A stretch of DNA of 64,000 bases, from the NCBI RefSeq assembly GCF_004348545.1, contig NZ_SMKL01000007.1, forward strand, positions 62,001-126,000. The letters are read 5' to 3'. Made by a program: the position numbers and the translations under genes. The notes below the pieces were generated by a model. The model was not told where the DNA came from. It saw only the letters and a list, made by a program, of their open reading frames with translations, and ran no database searches. This DNA comes from Jiangella ureilytica. GTDB lineage: Bacteria > Actinomycetota > Actinomycetes > Jiangellales > Jiangellaceae. Positions 24,007 to 33,882 of this stretch are shown here, in pieces (positions within the stretch are counted from its first letter, which is position 1; each line of letters starts with the position of its first letter).

Positions 24007-27000
24007 ATGCGTTTCGGCGTCCTCGGCCCGCTGGCCGTCTGGACCGACGACGGCGACCAGGTCACCGTTCCGGGGGTCAAGGTCCGGGCCCTGCTGGCCG
24101 CCCTCCTCGTCCACGGCGGCCGGGCCGCCTCGGTGGACCGGCTGGTCGAGGACGTGTGGGGCGACGACGCGCCGGCGAACCCCGCGGCCGCGTTGCAGGT
24201 CCGGGTCTCGCAGCTGCGCAAGGCGCTCGACGACGCCGAGCCGGGCGCTCGCGACCTCGTCGTCTCGCGCGCCCCCGGCTACGCGCTCGAGACCGACGCC
24301 GTCGACGCCGCGCGGTTCGCCGCGCTCGTGGCGCGAACCCAGTCCGCGGGCGCGGATCAGGACCCGCACCAGCGCAAGAACGTCCTCACCGAGGCGCTCG
24401 CCCTGTGGCGCGGACCGGCCCTGGCCGACTTCGCCGACCACGAGTTCGCCCGCACCGTCGCCGGCCGGTGGGAGGAGCAGCGCCTCGCCGCCCTCGAGCT
24501 GCTCGCCGAGGCGCGGTTGGAGCTGGGCGAGCACACCGTCGTCGCCGCCGAGCTGGCCGGGCCGGTCGCCGCGCACCCGTTCCGCGAACGCCTGCGCGCA
24601 CTCCACCTGCGGGCGCTCTACCAGGCCGGCCGGCAGCGCGAGGCGCTGGACAGCTACGAGGAGTTCCGCCGCGGCCTCGCCGACGAGCTCGGACTCGATC
24701 CCGGCCCCGAGCTCGCCGAGCTGCACCAGGCGATCCTCGAGCAGGACCCCGGGCTCGCGCCGCGCCCGGCGGTCAGGCGCGGCCGCCGTCGCGTCACCAA
24801 TCTCGCCGAGCCGCCGCCGCTCATCGGCCGCGAGGAGGCGCTCGCCGAGCTGCGCGAGCTGCTGGCAAGGAGCGGCTGGTCACGCTGACCGGGCCGGGCG
24901 GCGTCGGCAAGACCCGGCTGGCGACGGCGGCGGCGCACCCGCTCGTGGCCGGCTACGACGACGGCGGCTGGCTGGTCGAGCTGGCCGCGCTCGAGCGCCC
25001 GCAGCCCCGGCGCGCCGTCGACGACATCGCGGAGCTCGCCATGGCGGTCCTCGGCATCCGCGACGCCGCCGAGCCGGGCGAGCCGCCCGCGCCCCCGGCG
25101 CACCGGCTGGCCGAGGCGCTGCGCGAGCGCCGGCTGCTGCTGGTCCTCGACAACTGCGAGCACCTCATCGAGCACGCCGCGGCCCTCACCGAGCGCCTGC
25201 TGCGCACCGCACCGGGGCTGACGGTCCTGGCGACCAGCCGCGAGCCACTCGGCCTGAGCGGCGAGGTGCTGTGGGAGGTCCCGCCGCTCGACCTGCCGGA
25301 GGACGACGGCGACGGCGTCGGGCTCGCGTCGTCCGCGGCGGTGCGGCTCTTCGTCACCCGCGCCGCGGCGTCGGCCCGCGGGTTCACGCTGGACGAGTCG
25401 ACCGGCCCGGTCGTCGCACAGCTGTGCCGTCGCCTCGACGGCATCCCGCTCGCCATCGAGCTGGCCGCCACGCGGGTGCGCGCGCTCGGCGTGCACGCGC
25501 TGCTCGACCGGCTCGACGACCGCTTCCGAGCGCTCGGCACCGGCCCGCGGGACCTGCCGGCCCGGCAGCGCACCCTGACCGCCGCCATCGACTGGAGCTG
25601 GAACCTGCTCGAGCCGGAGGAGCAGGTGGTGTTGCGCCGCCTCGCCGTCCACGCCGACGGCTGCACGCTCACCGCCGCCGAATCGGTGTGCGCGACCGAG
25701 AACGGCGTCGACGTGCTGGACGCGCTGGCCCGGCTGGTCGACCGCTCGCTGGTCGTCATGGACGAGCGCGACGGCGGGCCGCGGTACCGGCTGCTCGAGT
25801 CCGTCGCGGCGTACGGCGTCAACCGGCTGCACGAGGCCGGCGAGCACGCGCTGATCCGTGCCCGGCACGCCCGCTACTACACCGACCTGGCGCTCGCGGC
25901 CGACGCCGAGCTGCGCGGCGCCGGCCAGCGCGAGTGGCTGCGCCGGCTCGACGCGGAGTCGGCGAACCTGCGTGCGGCGCTCGACACCGCCGAGCGGCTG
26001 GGCGAGGCCGAGCTGGCGCTGCGGCTCACCAGCGCGCAGACCTGGTACCGGATGCTCCGTGGCCGGCTGTCCGAGGGCCGGCGCGCGCTCGAGACGGCGC
26101 TGGCGATCCCCGGCGACGTGCCGGCCGGCGTCCGCGGCGACGCCCTGACCTGGTACGTCGGCATCACGATCCTGCAGGGCGACCAGCACGACTGGCTCGC
26201 CCGCTGCGAGGCCGCCCTCCGCACGATCGACGACGGCGACGGCGACGGCGACCGCGCGCCCGCCGGCCGGGCCCGGGCGGAGTGGTTCCTCTGCTACGCC
26301 ACGTTCGACCTCGGCGACGCCGCGGTCACGGACCGGCTGCTCGACCGGGCGTCCCGGGGATTCGCGTCGACCGGCGACCGGTGGGGTCGGGCCGCCGCGC
26401 TGGTCATGCGGGCGCGGGTGGCGCACGTCCACGGCGACCCGGAGGCGCTCGGCCGGTACGCCATCGAGGCGGCCGAGACCTTCCGCGAGCTCGGCGACGG
26501 CTGGGGCGTCCTGCAGGCGACCAGCTGGCTGATCGGGCAGGCCGACCTCACCGGCGACTACGATCAGGGTCTCAGGCTCTGCCGCGAGTCGCTGCCGCTG
26601 GCCGAGGAGCTGGGCCTGTGGCCCGACGTCGTCGGCGCGCTGTCCTGGCTGGGCTGGATCGGCATGCAGACGGGGGACCACGCCGTCGCGCGCGAGCACT
26701 GCGAGCAGGCGCTGCGCCTGGCCGCCGAGCACGGCCTGCACTCGGCGCAGGTGTTCGCCGCCCTGGGGCTGTCGCTCGCGGCCCGGCGCTCCGGAGACCT
26801 GGACGCCGCGGAGGAGCAGCTGACCCGGCTGCTACGGGCGGCGGAGCAGCAGGCAGCGGGCGCCGGCACCGCGTTCTACCTCCCGATCGTGCTCAACGAG
26901 CTCGGCTTCCTGGCCGCCGAGCGGGGCGACCACGAGACCGCGCGCGAGCTGCATCTGCGCGCCTACGACGCGGGGCAGGACATCGGCGCGACCGCCCGCG

Positions 27001-27287
27001 AGCTGACGTTCGCGCTCGCGGCGGCGGCCGCGGCGCTGGCACAGGCCGGCGAGGCGCATGCTGCCGCCGTCGTCCTCGGCGCCGCGGAGGCCGCGATGAC
27101 CGCCACAGGACTACCGCTGGCGCCGTCGGACCAGGACGAAGCCGACCGGATCGCGGCGCTGATCCGGTCGGGGCAGGACGCGGCCGCGTTCGAGGCGGCC
27201 CATGCCGAAGGTGCGGCCATGACGCCCGCGGCCGCCCGGGACCTGGCCGGGCGGCGCTCGGGTGCCGGCGCTCACTTGGGTGCGTAG
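24007..27287 (+). pseudogene. AfsR/SARP-type regulator, split by an apparent 1-base deletion
   Basis: Restored, the gene would encode ~1,090 residues: an OmpR-like DNA-binding domain (~15-95), the BTAD domain (~98-243), a STAND/NB-ARC ATPase (GPGGVGKTRLA, LLLVLDNCEHL) and a C-terminal TPR-like region. Such regulators activate secondary-metabolite or development genes. The first frame stops at 24888 (293 residues, ending ELLARSGWSR), while the ATPase continues in the -1 frame to 27287. Adding one G to the GG at 24869-24870 gives the canonical LLARERLVTLTGPGG junction, so a single-base loss is the simplest reading. The N-terminal piece alone equals a small SARP and could still bind DNA. A sequencing error cannot be excluded. 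Confidence 0.82.
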
Positions 27288-27811
27288 ACCCCCACGATGA
27301 TCCCGGAGTCGAACACCGTCTGGTCCACGAGCTCGAGGTGGGTGGTGTCGAAGCCGTCCCACAGCCGGTAGCCGTCGCCACCGGCGAGCACCGGGTACAC
27401 CCAGAAGTGGTACTCGTCGACCAGCTTGTGCTCGAGCAGCGTCGTGTCCAGCTCGCCGGTGCCGTACTTGACGATGGTCTCGCCGGACTGCGCCTTCAGG
27501 GCGGCGACGGCCTGCGCCACGTCGCCCTCGAGGACCCGCGAGTTCCACTCCAGCTCGCCGGTGAGCGTCCGGGAGGCGACGTACTTCGGCAGCGCGTTGA
27601 AACGGTCGGCGATCGGGTCGCCGGCCCGGCTCGTCCAGGCGTCCTTGAACCCCTCGTAGGTGGCCCGGCCCAGCAGCATGGCGTCGACGTCGTCGACCAG
27701 CTTCTGGTTGTAGTCGTTGTGCTGTTCGTCCCAGTACGGCTGGCCCCACACGTGCGGCTCGCCGATGCAGCCGTCGAGGGTGATGAACGTGGACTCGATG
27801 AGCTTGCGCAT
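27272..27811 (-). CDS. Dihydrofolate reductase-like (RibD C-terminal domain) protein
   Basis: A 179-residue protein of the DHFR/RibD-C superfamily (YyaP/YwjB-like), starting MRKLIESTFITLDGCIG, with MLLGRATYEGF, IVKYGTGELDTTLLEH and the C-terminal dimer segment. These proteins bind NADPH-like cofactors, but most have no known substrate and are not the housekeeping DHFR. ATG at 27811 has AGGAGG 8 bases upstream. The 3' end overlaps the convergent SARP gene by 16 bases. Confidence 0.88.
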   Translation of the reverse strand: MRKLIESTFITLDGCIGEPHVWGQPYWDEQHNDYNQKLVDDVDAMLLGRATYEGFKDAWTSRAGDPIADRFNALPKYVASRTLTGELEWNSRVLEGDVAQAVAALKAQSGETIVKYGTGELDTTLLEHKLVDEYHFWVYPVLAGGDGYRLWDGFDTTHLELVDQTVFDSGIIVGVYAPK

Positions 27812-27960
27812 GATGGTTCCTCCTGGCGGGTGGGGGACGCCCGGTCCGGCCGGCCCCGTCGTCTCGATGTCCCCCACGATGCGGGAAACGCCTTACGGTT
27901 CTCTTCAGGTCCGGTTCAGGGGCACTCACCTGGGTATCCCAGGAGAAGGAGGTACCCGTC

Positions 27961-28350
27961 ATGATCACCCGACCACATCAGATCGGCATCTGGCTCGACC
28001 AGCTGGCGCCAGAGCGTCGCGCTGAGGCCGAGCAACTGGCCGATCTGGTCCGCGACGCCGTCGGCCCGCAGGACGAGCTCGACGAAGCGATCAAGTGGAA
28101 CCGGCTCACGTTCACCGCGGGCGGCAACTGGCACCACTGGGTGTGCGCCGTCTCGGTGACGAAGCGGGCCGCCAGCCTGATATTCCACAAGGGTGCGCTG
28201 CTCGAGGACCCGAGAGGGCTGCTCGAGGGCGAGGGGCAGTACCTGCGCGGAACGTCCTACGAACGGGCACACGACGATCCCGATGCGATCGCCGGGCTGG
28301 TACGGCAGGCGGTGGACCGGCAGACCGACATGCTCGGCGGGCTGAACTGA
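27961..28350 (+). CDS. DUF1801 (YdhG-like) protein
   Basis: A 129-residue single-domain protein of the YdhG/DUF1801 fold (DAVGPQDELDEAIKWNRLTF, then KGALLEDPRGLLEGEGQYLR). The family is structurally related to iron chaperones of the frataxin type by fold only; no function is established. A strong AGAAGGAGG ribosome site precedes the ATG. It is followed 13 bases later by a GNAT gene on the same strand. Confidence 0.85.
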   Translation: MITRPHQIGIWLDQLAPERRAEAEQLADLVRDAVGPQDELDEAIKWNRLTFTAGGNWHHWVCAVSVTKRAASLIFHKGALLEDPRGLLEGEGQYLRGTSYERAHDDPDAIAGLVRQAVDRQTDMLGGLN

Positions 28351-28363
28351 CACAATCCAGGGC

Positions 28364-29113
28364 ATGCCCGACCTGATCGTCGAGCCGCTGGACCGGCGGC
28401 CCGAGCTCGCCACCCTCGCATCGCAGCTGACGAACCTGTGGCCGCGATTCATGCAGCAGGACCCGACGGCGAACCTGTACTACCCCGATGCCGAGACGGC
28501 CTACCCCGAGCACGTACTGGTCGCCTACGAGCCGCCGGACACCGCGGTCGCGCTCGCCTACACCGTCCCGTTCGCGTTCGGCGGCGAGAACCGCGAGCGG
28601 CTGCCCGACGACGGCTGGGACGGAATCGTGCGATGGGCGGCGCAGGACCGCGCCCGCGGCACGAAGCCGACGCTGGTGTCGGCGCTCGAGATCTCCATCG
28701 ACCCCGCACGACGGGGTCAGGGCTTGGCGCCGGTGCTGCTGGCCGCCATGCGCGACAACGTGCGGCGGCTCGGGTTCACCGAGCTGGTGGCGCCCGTGCG
28801 GCCCAGCGCCAAACACCAGGAACCGCACACGCCCATGACGGAGTACGCCCATCGCACCCGGCCCGACGGCCTGCCCGCCGACCCCTGGCTGCGGGTGCAC
28901 GCGCGGGCCGGCGCGACCATCGAGCGGGTGGCGCCGCGGTCCATGGTCATCGCCGGCACGCTCGCCGACTGGCGCGAGTGGACCGGCCTCCCGTTCGACG
29001 CGTCCGGCGAGGTCGTCGTGCCGCAGGCGCTGGTCCCGGTGCACTGCAGCGTCGAGCACGACCACGCGGTCTACGTCGAGCCGAACGTCTGGATGCGCCA
29101 CGCGGTCGGCTGA
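28364..29113 (+). CDS. GNAT-family N-acetyltransferase
   Basis: A 249-residue acetyltransferase. The acetyl-CoA-binding motif A is visible as LEISIDPARRGQGLAPVLL followed by ELVAPVRPSAKHQEP. The C-terminal part (ATIERVAPRSMVIAGTLADW) forms the remaining sheet. It uses acetyl-CoA to modify an amine; the acceptor is unknown. It is likely co-transcribed with the DUF1801 gene. Confidence 0.86.
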   Translation: MPDLIVEPLDRRPELATLASQLTNLWPRFMQQDPTANLYYPDAETAYPEHVLVAYEPPDTAVALAYTVPFAFGGENRERLPDDGWDGIVRWAAQDRARGTKPTLVSALEISIDPARRGQGLAPVLLAAMRDNVRRLGFTELVAPVRPSAKHQEPHTPMTEYAHRTRPDGLPADPWLRVHARAGATIERVAPRSMVIAGTLADWREWTGLPFDASGEVVVPQALVPVHCSVEHDHAVYVEPNVWMRHAVG

Positions 29114-29136
29114 TCACCCGGGGCGTGCCGACGGCG

Positions 29137-29745
29137 TCAGCGATCCGCCTGGTGGTACTCCAGTCCGGCGGCCGACGGGATGAGGTAGGCCGCCCAGCGC
29201 TCGGCCGGCGGCTCCCCGCCCAGCCATCGCGCCGTCGTCAGTCCCGCGACCTCCGGTCCGATGAGCGCCAGCCGCAGCGGCACCTGCGCGTGCACCCGGG
29301 CCCCGATGCCGGCCAGCCAGCGGTCCAGCGGCCGCCGCCACAGCAGCGAGTCGCCGCCGCGGAAGGGGAACGCGGCACTGCGTGGCTCGGCGAGGTCCAG
29401 CGCGCCGACCGGGATGAAGAACACCAGCCAGTCCGTGCCGGACGCCTGCCGCACGGCCCGCGCGCCGCAGACGACGGTGCGCCGGCGCGGCAGCGTGACC
29501 AGCCCGGCCAGCCGCCCGAACCGCCGCAGGCCGGTGACCGAGCACGGCGCGTCGACCCAGGACTCGCCGCCGTCGGTGCCGCCCTGGCAGCCGGCCACGC
29601 CGGCGGCCGCCCAGAGCGCCGTCAGCGCCGCGTCGAGGCGGGCGTCGTCGCGCTCGCCCAACTCCATGGCCAGCTCGTACGCACCGCCGAGCCAGAGCGC
29701 GTCGTCGTGCAGATCGGATGCGTCGGCCGCCACGGCACCCATCAT
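29137..29745 (-). CDS. Hypothetical protein
   Basis: A 202-residue protein with no family I recognise. It starts MMGAVAADASDLHDDALWLGGAYELAMELG, with a helical N-third, a central VTLPRRRTVVCGARAVRQ stretch and a FFIPVGALDLA segment reminiscent of small beta domains. Two starts three bases apart are possible (29745, 29742). Codon use matches the neighbours, and it is flanked by genes on both sides with ~25-45 bp gaps. It is likely a genuine cytoplasmic protein. Confidence 0.65.
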   Translation of the reverse strand: MMGAVAADASDLHDDALWLGGAYELAMELGERDDARLDAALTALWAAAGVAGCQGGTDGGESWVDAPCSVTGLRRFGRLAGLVTLPRRRTVVCGARAVRQASGTDWLVFFIPVGALDLAEPRSAAFPFRGGDSLLWRRPLDRWLAGIGARVHAQVPLRLALIGPEVAGLTTARWLGGEPPAERWAAYLIPSAAGLEYHQADR

Positions 29746-29789
29746 CGCGGTGCGCGACCCGTGCCGGGGGCGGTTTCGGACAACTCGGA

Positions 29790-30839
29790 CTAGACGAGGT
29801 CCACGACGACCTTGATGTCGTCGGCGCCACGGTCCAGCGCCTTGGCGGCGGCGCTCAGCGGCACGCGGCGGGTGATCAGCCGGGCCAGCCAGTCGAGGTC
29901 GGCCTCCGCCAGCGCCCGGGCGGCCGACTCGTAGTGCCGGCGGTTCGCGTTCACCGAGCCGAACATCACGTCGTTCTCGAGCACCATCTCGCGGTAGTGG
30001 CTACCCGCTTCCACCGACACGCGCCGGCCCGGCGGGTACACGCCCGTCAGGCAGACGATCCCGAAGGCGGCCGTGGCCGACATGGCGCCGAAGGCGAGGT
30101 CGGACACGCCGGTCGCCTCGATCACGACGTCCGGCCGGGCCACCTCCGCCGCCGCCTCGAGCCCGTCGTGGTGGTAGCGCGCCCCCAGGGCGGCGACGGC
30201 GTCCGGCTTGGCCCCGTGCTCCGCCACGTCGAGAACGTGCACGTCGAGCCCGCGCTGGACGCCGAGCAGCGCCGCCAGCAGGCCGATGGGACCGGCGCCC
30301 GCGACCAGGACCGACCGGGGCTCGAACCAGGACCGTGAGCCGATGCGCTCGATCTGCTCCCAGGCCTTCGCGACCACGCTGGCCGGCTCGACCAGCATGC
30401 CGACCTCCTCGAGCACGGAGTCGAGGACCACCACGTCGCCCGCCTGCACGCACCAGCGTTCGCTGCCGAACCCGTCGAGCTCCTTGATGCCGTGCTCGGT
30501 GTACCGGCCGTTGCGGCACATGTCGAACTCGCCGTGGGCGCAAGCGAGGCACGGCTCGGGATCGGGCCGCCGCACCACGCCGGCCACCAGGTCCCCGCGG
30601 CGGACGGCGCTGCCGGCCGGCGCGTGCAGCACCAGCCCGAGCGACTCGTGCCCGATCACCAGGTGCTCGTGGCCAGGCGGTGCGCTGCCGTACATCCCGG
30701 CGACGATCTCCGTGTCGGTCCCGCAGATCCCGACCGCCAGACCGCGCACCACCAGGTCGCCCTCGCCGGGCGACGGATCGGGCACCTCACGGACGTCGAA
30801 CGAACCTGCCCGGCCGGGCTCCACCGTCATCGCACGCAC
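29790..30839 (-). CDS. Zinc-dependent dehydrogenase, glucose 1-dehydrogenase-like
   Basis: A 349-residue MDR-superfamily enzyme. The catalytic-zinc region is GICGTDTEIVAG plus GHEHLVIGHESLG. A structural-zinc loop has a CLAC...MC pattern, the Rossmann motif is GAGPIGLLAALLG, and the C-terminal MFGSVNANRRHYE segment is characteristic of archaeal/bacterial glucose dehydrogenases. It probably oxidises glucose or a related aldose with NAD(P). The start is GTG at 30839 or ATG at 30830. It lies 21 bp downstream of an aldo/keto reductase gene on the same strand, suggesting a joint role in carbohydrate redox metabolism. Confidence 0.85.
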   Translation of the reverse strand: MRAMTVEPGRAGSFDVREVPDPSPGEGDLVVRGLAVGICGTDTEIVAGMYGSAPPGHEHLVIGHESLGLVLHAPAGSAVRRGDLVAGVVRRPDPEPCLACAHGEFDMCRNGRYTEHGIKELDGFGSERWCVQAGDVVVLDSVLEEVGMLVEPASVVAKAWEQIERIGSRSWFEPRSVLVAGAGPIGLLAALLGVQRGLDVHVLDVAEHGAKPDAVAALGARYHHDGLEAAAEVARPDVVIEATGVSDLAFGAMSATAAFGIVCLTGVYPPGRRVSVEAGSHYREMVLENDVMFGSVNANRRHYESAARALAEADLDWLARLITRRVPLSAAAKALDRGADDIKVVVDLV

Positions 30840-30860
30840 AGTGGGGCAGTACCCAGGACG

Positions 30861-31859
30861 TCAGGGCCGCAACGGTCCGGTGCCGGCGCCGTGCGCCGTC
30901 ACGGCCGCCGCGATGTCGTCGAGGTCGGCGTCGTCCAGCCGCAGCCCGGCGGCCGGCAGCCAGCCGTCGATCTGGCTCGGCCGGCGGGCGCCGACGATGG
31001 CCGCCGTCACGCCGGGGAAGGTCAGCGTCCACGCCACGGCCAGGGCCGCGACGGTGACTCCCTTGCGCTCGGCGATGGGCCGCAGGTCCTCGACCAGGGC
31101 GAGGTTGCGGCGCAGGCCGTCGCCGGTGAACTGCGGGCTGCGGCTGCGCCAGTCGTCGTCGCCCAGCGCGTGCGCGCGCTCGGCGGTGAACGAGCCGGTG
31201 AGCAGGCCGGAGGCCATGGGGCTGTAGACGATGACGCCGGTGACGTGCTCGGCCGACCAGGGGATGACGTCGGCGGCGGCGTCGCGACGGATCAGGCTGA
31301 ACGGCGGCTGCAGGGAGTCGACGTGGCCGACCGCCTCGGCGGCCTCGAGCTGCTTGACGTCGTGGTTGGACAGCCCGGCGGCGCGCAGCTTGCCTTCGTC
31401 GACCAGGTCGCGGAAGGTCTGCCAGTACTCCTCGACCGGCGTGCCGTCCTCGGCCGGCCAGTGCATCTGGAACAGGTCGATGCGCTCGACCTCCAGCCGC
31501 CGCAGCGAGCTCTCGACGTCGCGGCGAATGCTGGCGGGCGCCCCGATGCGGTCGGACTGCCGCTGCCGGTCGGACTCGTCCCAGACCAGACCGCCTTTGG
31601 TGAAGACGTACGGGCGGTCGGCGCCGGCGAAGTCACGCAGGGCCCGTGCGACCACCTCCTCGGAGTGGCCGAGGCCGTAGACACCGGCGGTGTCGATCCA
31701 GTTCACGCCCGCCTCGACGGCGTACCGGATGGCCCGGACGGACTCCTCGTCGTCCTGGGCGCCCCAGCCGTTGGCCCAGTCGGCGCCGCCGATGGCCCAG
31801 GCGCCGAAGCCCACGCGGGTGATGTCCATGCCGGTGCGGCCCAGAGGTGCGGTCTGCAT
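30861..31859 (-). CDS. Aldo/keto reductase
   Basis: A 332-residue TIM-barrel NADPH oxidoreductase. The catalytic tetrad can be placed: Asp and Tyr in WIDTAGVYGLGHSEE, Lys in YVFTKGG and His in FQMHWPAEDG. The C-terminal cofactor region is AIVGARRPSQIDG. It is close to the AKR families with carbonyl or sugar substrates; the exact substrate is not deducible. It is in tandem with the glucose-dehydrogenase-like gene. The 139-bp region upstream to dinB contains nothing I can assign. Confidence 0.9.
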   Translation of the reverse strand: MQTAPLGRTGMDITRVGFGAWAIGGADWANGWGAQDDEESVRAIRYAVEAGVNWIDTAGVYGLGHSEEVVARALRDFAGADRPYVFTKGGLVWDESDRQRQSDRIGAPASIRRDVESSLRRLEVERIDLFQMHWPAEDGTPVEEYWQTFRDLVDEGKLRAAGLSNHDVKQLEAAEAVGHVDSLQPPFSLIRRDAAADVIPWSAEHVTGVIVYSPMASGLLTGSFTAERAHALGDDDWRSRSPQFTGDGLRRNLALVEDLRPIAERKGVTVAALAVAWTLTFPGVTAAIVGARRPSQIDGWLPAAGLRLDDADLDDIAAAVTAHGAGTGPLRP

Positions 31860-31998
31860 GCCGCCAGCATCGGCCGTCGTCGGAGCCGCTGTCCAACAGG
31901 AGGAATCGATCGGTGCGAGAAGCCGTGGTCATCAATGTCCCGGCCCCCGCTTCGGCTACCCCTCGTGACCTACGTGATCAACGGCATCGCCGGCACCG

Positions 31999-33195
31999 TC
32001 AGTCCGGCAGCATCGGCATGACCAGCGCCTCGTCCCGGTTCAGCAGGACGGCCCGGGTGACGGCGCGGGTGCCGAACCGGTCGCGGACGTCGTCGATGGT
32101 GGCGTCGAGCGCAGCACCTCCGTGCCGGTCGATGGGCAGCGGCAACTGCAGCGGGTCGTCGTCCTCGAGGTTGCTCAGGGCGACGCCGACCAGCGTCAGC
32201 CCGCGCTGCTCGATGGTGGGCCCGACGGCGGCGACGAGACTTCTGGCGACGGTGAGCAACTGCCCGGTGTGCGACGTCGGCTCGGCCAGTGTGTGCGAGC
32301 GGGTGGCGCGCGTGTAGTCGCCGAACCGCAGCCGCAGGACGACGGTGCGCGCGACCCGCCGGGCGGCCCGGAGCCGCCGGGTGACCCGATCGATGATGCC
32401 GACGACGACGGCGTCCAGCTCGGCCGGCGTACGGGACCGGTGGCCCAGCGCGTGCTGGGAGCCGATGGAGTGGCGCCGCACCCCGACGACGACACGGCGG
32501 GGGTCGCGGCCGGTCGCGAGCGCGTGCAGGTGCCGGCCGGCCGCCGGGCCGACGATGGCGGCCAGCGACCGCTCGGGCACCAGGGCGATGTCGCCGACGG
32601 TCATGATGCCGCGCCGGCGCAGCTTGACTGCCGTCTTCTCGCCCACGCCCCACAGCCGCTCGATGGGCAGCGGGTGCAGGAACTCCTGCTCGCGATCGGG
32701 CTCGACCACCAGCAGGCCGTCGGGCTTGGCGACGGCGCTGGCCACCTTGGCGAGGAACTTGGTCCGGGCGACGCCGACGGTGATGGGCAGCCCGACCTTG
32801 CGGAGGACCTCGCGGCGCAGCCGGGCCGCGATGTCCGCCGGCGACCCGGAGATCAACGCCAGCCCGCCGACGTCGAGGAACGCCTCGTCGATGGAGATCC
32901 CCTCGACCAGCGGCGTGGTCTGCCGGAACACCTCGAAGACCGCCTCGCTGGCCGCGGAGTACGCCGACATGCGCGGCGAGACGACGACGGCGTCGGGGCA
33001 CAGCCGGCGCGCCTGACGGCCACCCATCGCCGTCCGGACGCCGTGCGCCTTGGCTTCGTAGCTGGCCGCGAGCACCACGCCCATGCCGACGATGACGGGC
33101 CTTCCGCGCAGGTCAGGGTCGTCGCGCTGCTCGACCGACGCGTAGAAGGCGTCGAGGTCGGCATGCAGGATGTTCGCCGCCCTGGCCACGAACAC
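31999..33195 (-). CDS. dinB: DNA polymerase IV (Y-family)
   Basis: A 398-residue translesion polymerase. The palm carboxylates are in HADLDAFYASVEQ and GISIDEAFLD; the LPITVGVARTKFLAKVAS, LWGVGEKTAVKLRRRGI and little-finger HSIGSQHAL segments are normal. A QLPLPI element near the C-terminus resembles a beta-clamp-binding motif. Initiation is at a GTG (33195, or 33189); the overlapping ATG at 33197 is out of frame. A LexA-type box spans the start codon, so expression should be damage-inducible. Confidence 0.94.
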   Translation of the reverse strand: MFVARAANILHADLDAFYASVEQRDDPDLRGRPVIVGMGVVLAASYEAKAHGVRTAMGGRQARRLCPDAVVVSPRMSAYSAASEAVFEVFRQTTPLVEGISIDEAFLDVGGLALISGSPADIAARLRREVLRKVGLPITVGVARTKFLAKVASAVAKPDGLLVVEPDREQEFLHPLPIERLWGVGEKTAVKLRRRGIMTVGDIALVPERSLAAIVGPAAGRHLHALATGRDPRRVVVGVRRHSIGSQHALGHRSRTPAELDAVVVGIIDRVTRRLRAARRVARTVVLRLRFGDYTRATRSHTLAEPTSHTGQLLTVARSLVAAVGPTIEQRGLTLVGVALSNLEDDDPLQLPLPIDRHGGAALDATIDDVRDRFGTRAVTRAVLLNRDEALVMPMLPD

Positions 33196-33202
33196 ATGTT
33201 CG
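33189..33202. promoter_or_regulatory. LexA/SOS box over the dinB start
   Basis: CGAAC-ACAT-GTTCG has exact 5-base arms and matches the Gram-positive/actinobacterial LexA consensus CGAAC-N4-GTTCG. It covers the dinB start codon, which fits repression of a short-leader or leaderless transcript. LexA itself is not in the window. Confidence 0.75.
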
Positions 33203-33283
33203 CATCAGTTCGATCAAATGCCAAGACCTCCGACAGTCCGTGTCGCCTTGACAAGCGTAATTGTCGGTGGCAGGCTTCTCCGC

Positions 33284-33880
33284 ATGCAGGACGTGACGGT
33301 GATCGAGGACCCCGCTGCGGCGGAGGCGTCCCTGGACCCCATGCGGACGCGGCTGCTGGCGGAACTCGCCGAGCCCGGGTCGGCCACCATGCTGGCCGCA
33401 CGCGTCGGCCTGGCCCGGCAGAAGGTGAACTACCACCTGCGCACGCTCGAACGGCACGGCCTGGTCGAGCTGGTCGAGGAGCGGAGGAAGGGCAACGTCA
33501 CCGAGCGGGTGCTGCAGGCGACGGCGGCGTCGTACGTCATCTCGCCCGTCGCCCTGGCGGCCGTCCAGCCCGACCCGTCCCGCTCGCCCGACCGGCTGTC
33601 GGCCCGCTGGCTGCTCGCGCTGGCGGCGAAACTGGTCCGCGACGTCGGCCTGCTGCTCACCGCGTCGGCCGCGGCGCGCAAGCGGGTCGCGACGTTCGCC
33701 ATCGACGGCGAGGTGCGGTTCGCCTCGCCCGCCGAGCGCGCGGCGTTCGCCGACGAGCTGGCCGGCGCCGTCACGTCGCTGGTGTCCAAGTACCACGACG
33801 AGTCCGCCCCCGGCGGCCGCACCTACCGCGTCGTCGTGGCCGCCCACCCCAGCGTCGACACCGCCGCGAAGGTGTCCTGA
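33284..33880 (+). CDS. ArsR-like winged-helix regulator
   Basis: A 198-residue regulator with an ArsR/HTH_20 DNA-binding domain (~15-75: MRTRLLAELAEPGSATMLAA, GLARQKVNYHLRTLERHGLV). No metal-binding CxC is seen, and a ~120-residue helical C-terminal domain of unknown ligand follows. It is followed after 2 bases by an SRPBCC gene and then a hydrolase. A TTGACA-like hexamer (33248-33253) and a GACAA/TTGTC inverted repeat lie just upstream and may be promoter and operator. It is divergent from dinB across 88 bp. Confidence 0.87.
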   Translation: MQDVTVIEDPAAAEASLDPMRTRLLAELAEPGSATMLAARVGLARQKVNYHLRTLERHGLVELVEERRKGNVTERVLQATAASYVISPVALAAVQPDPSRSPDRLSARWLLALAAKLVRDVGLLLTASAAARKRVATFAIDGEVRFASPAERAAFADELAGAVTSLVSKYHDESAPGGRTYRVVVAAHPSVDTAAKVS

Positions 33881-33882
33881 GC

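Noticed and set aside
24861-24900. Programmed -1 frameshift in the SARP gene
   Set aside because: No X-XXY-YYZ slippery heptamer or stimulatory stem is evident at the junction; loss of one G explains the break more simply.
27929-27943. CCTGGG-TAT-CCCAGG as an operator before the DUF1801 gene
   Set aside because: Arms of six bases that merge into the ribosome site; too short to support without other evidence.
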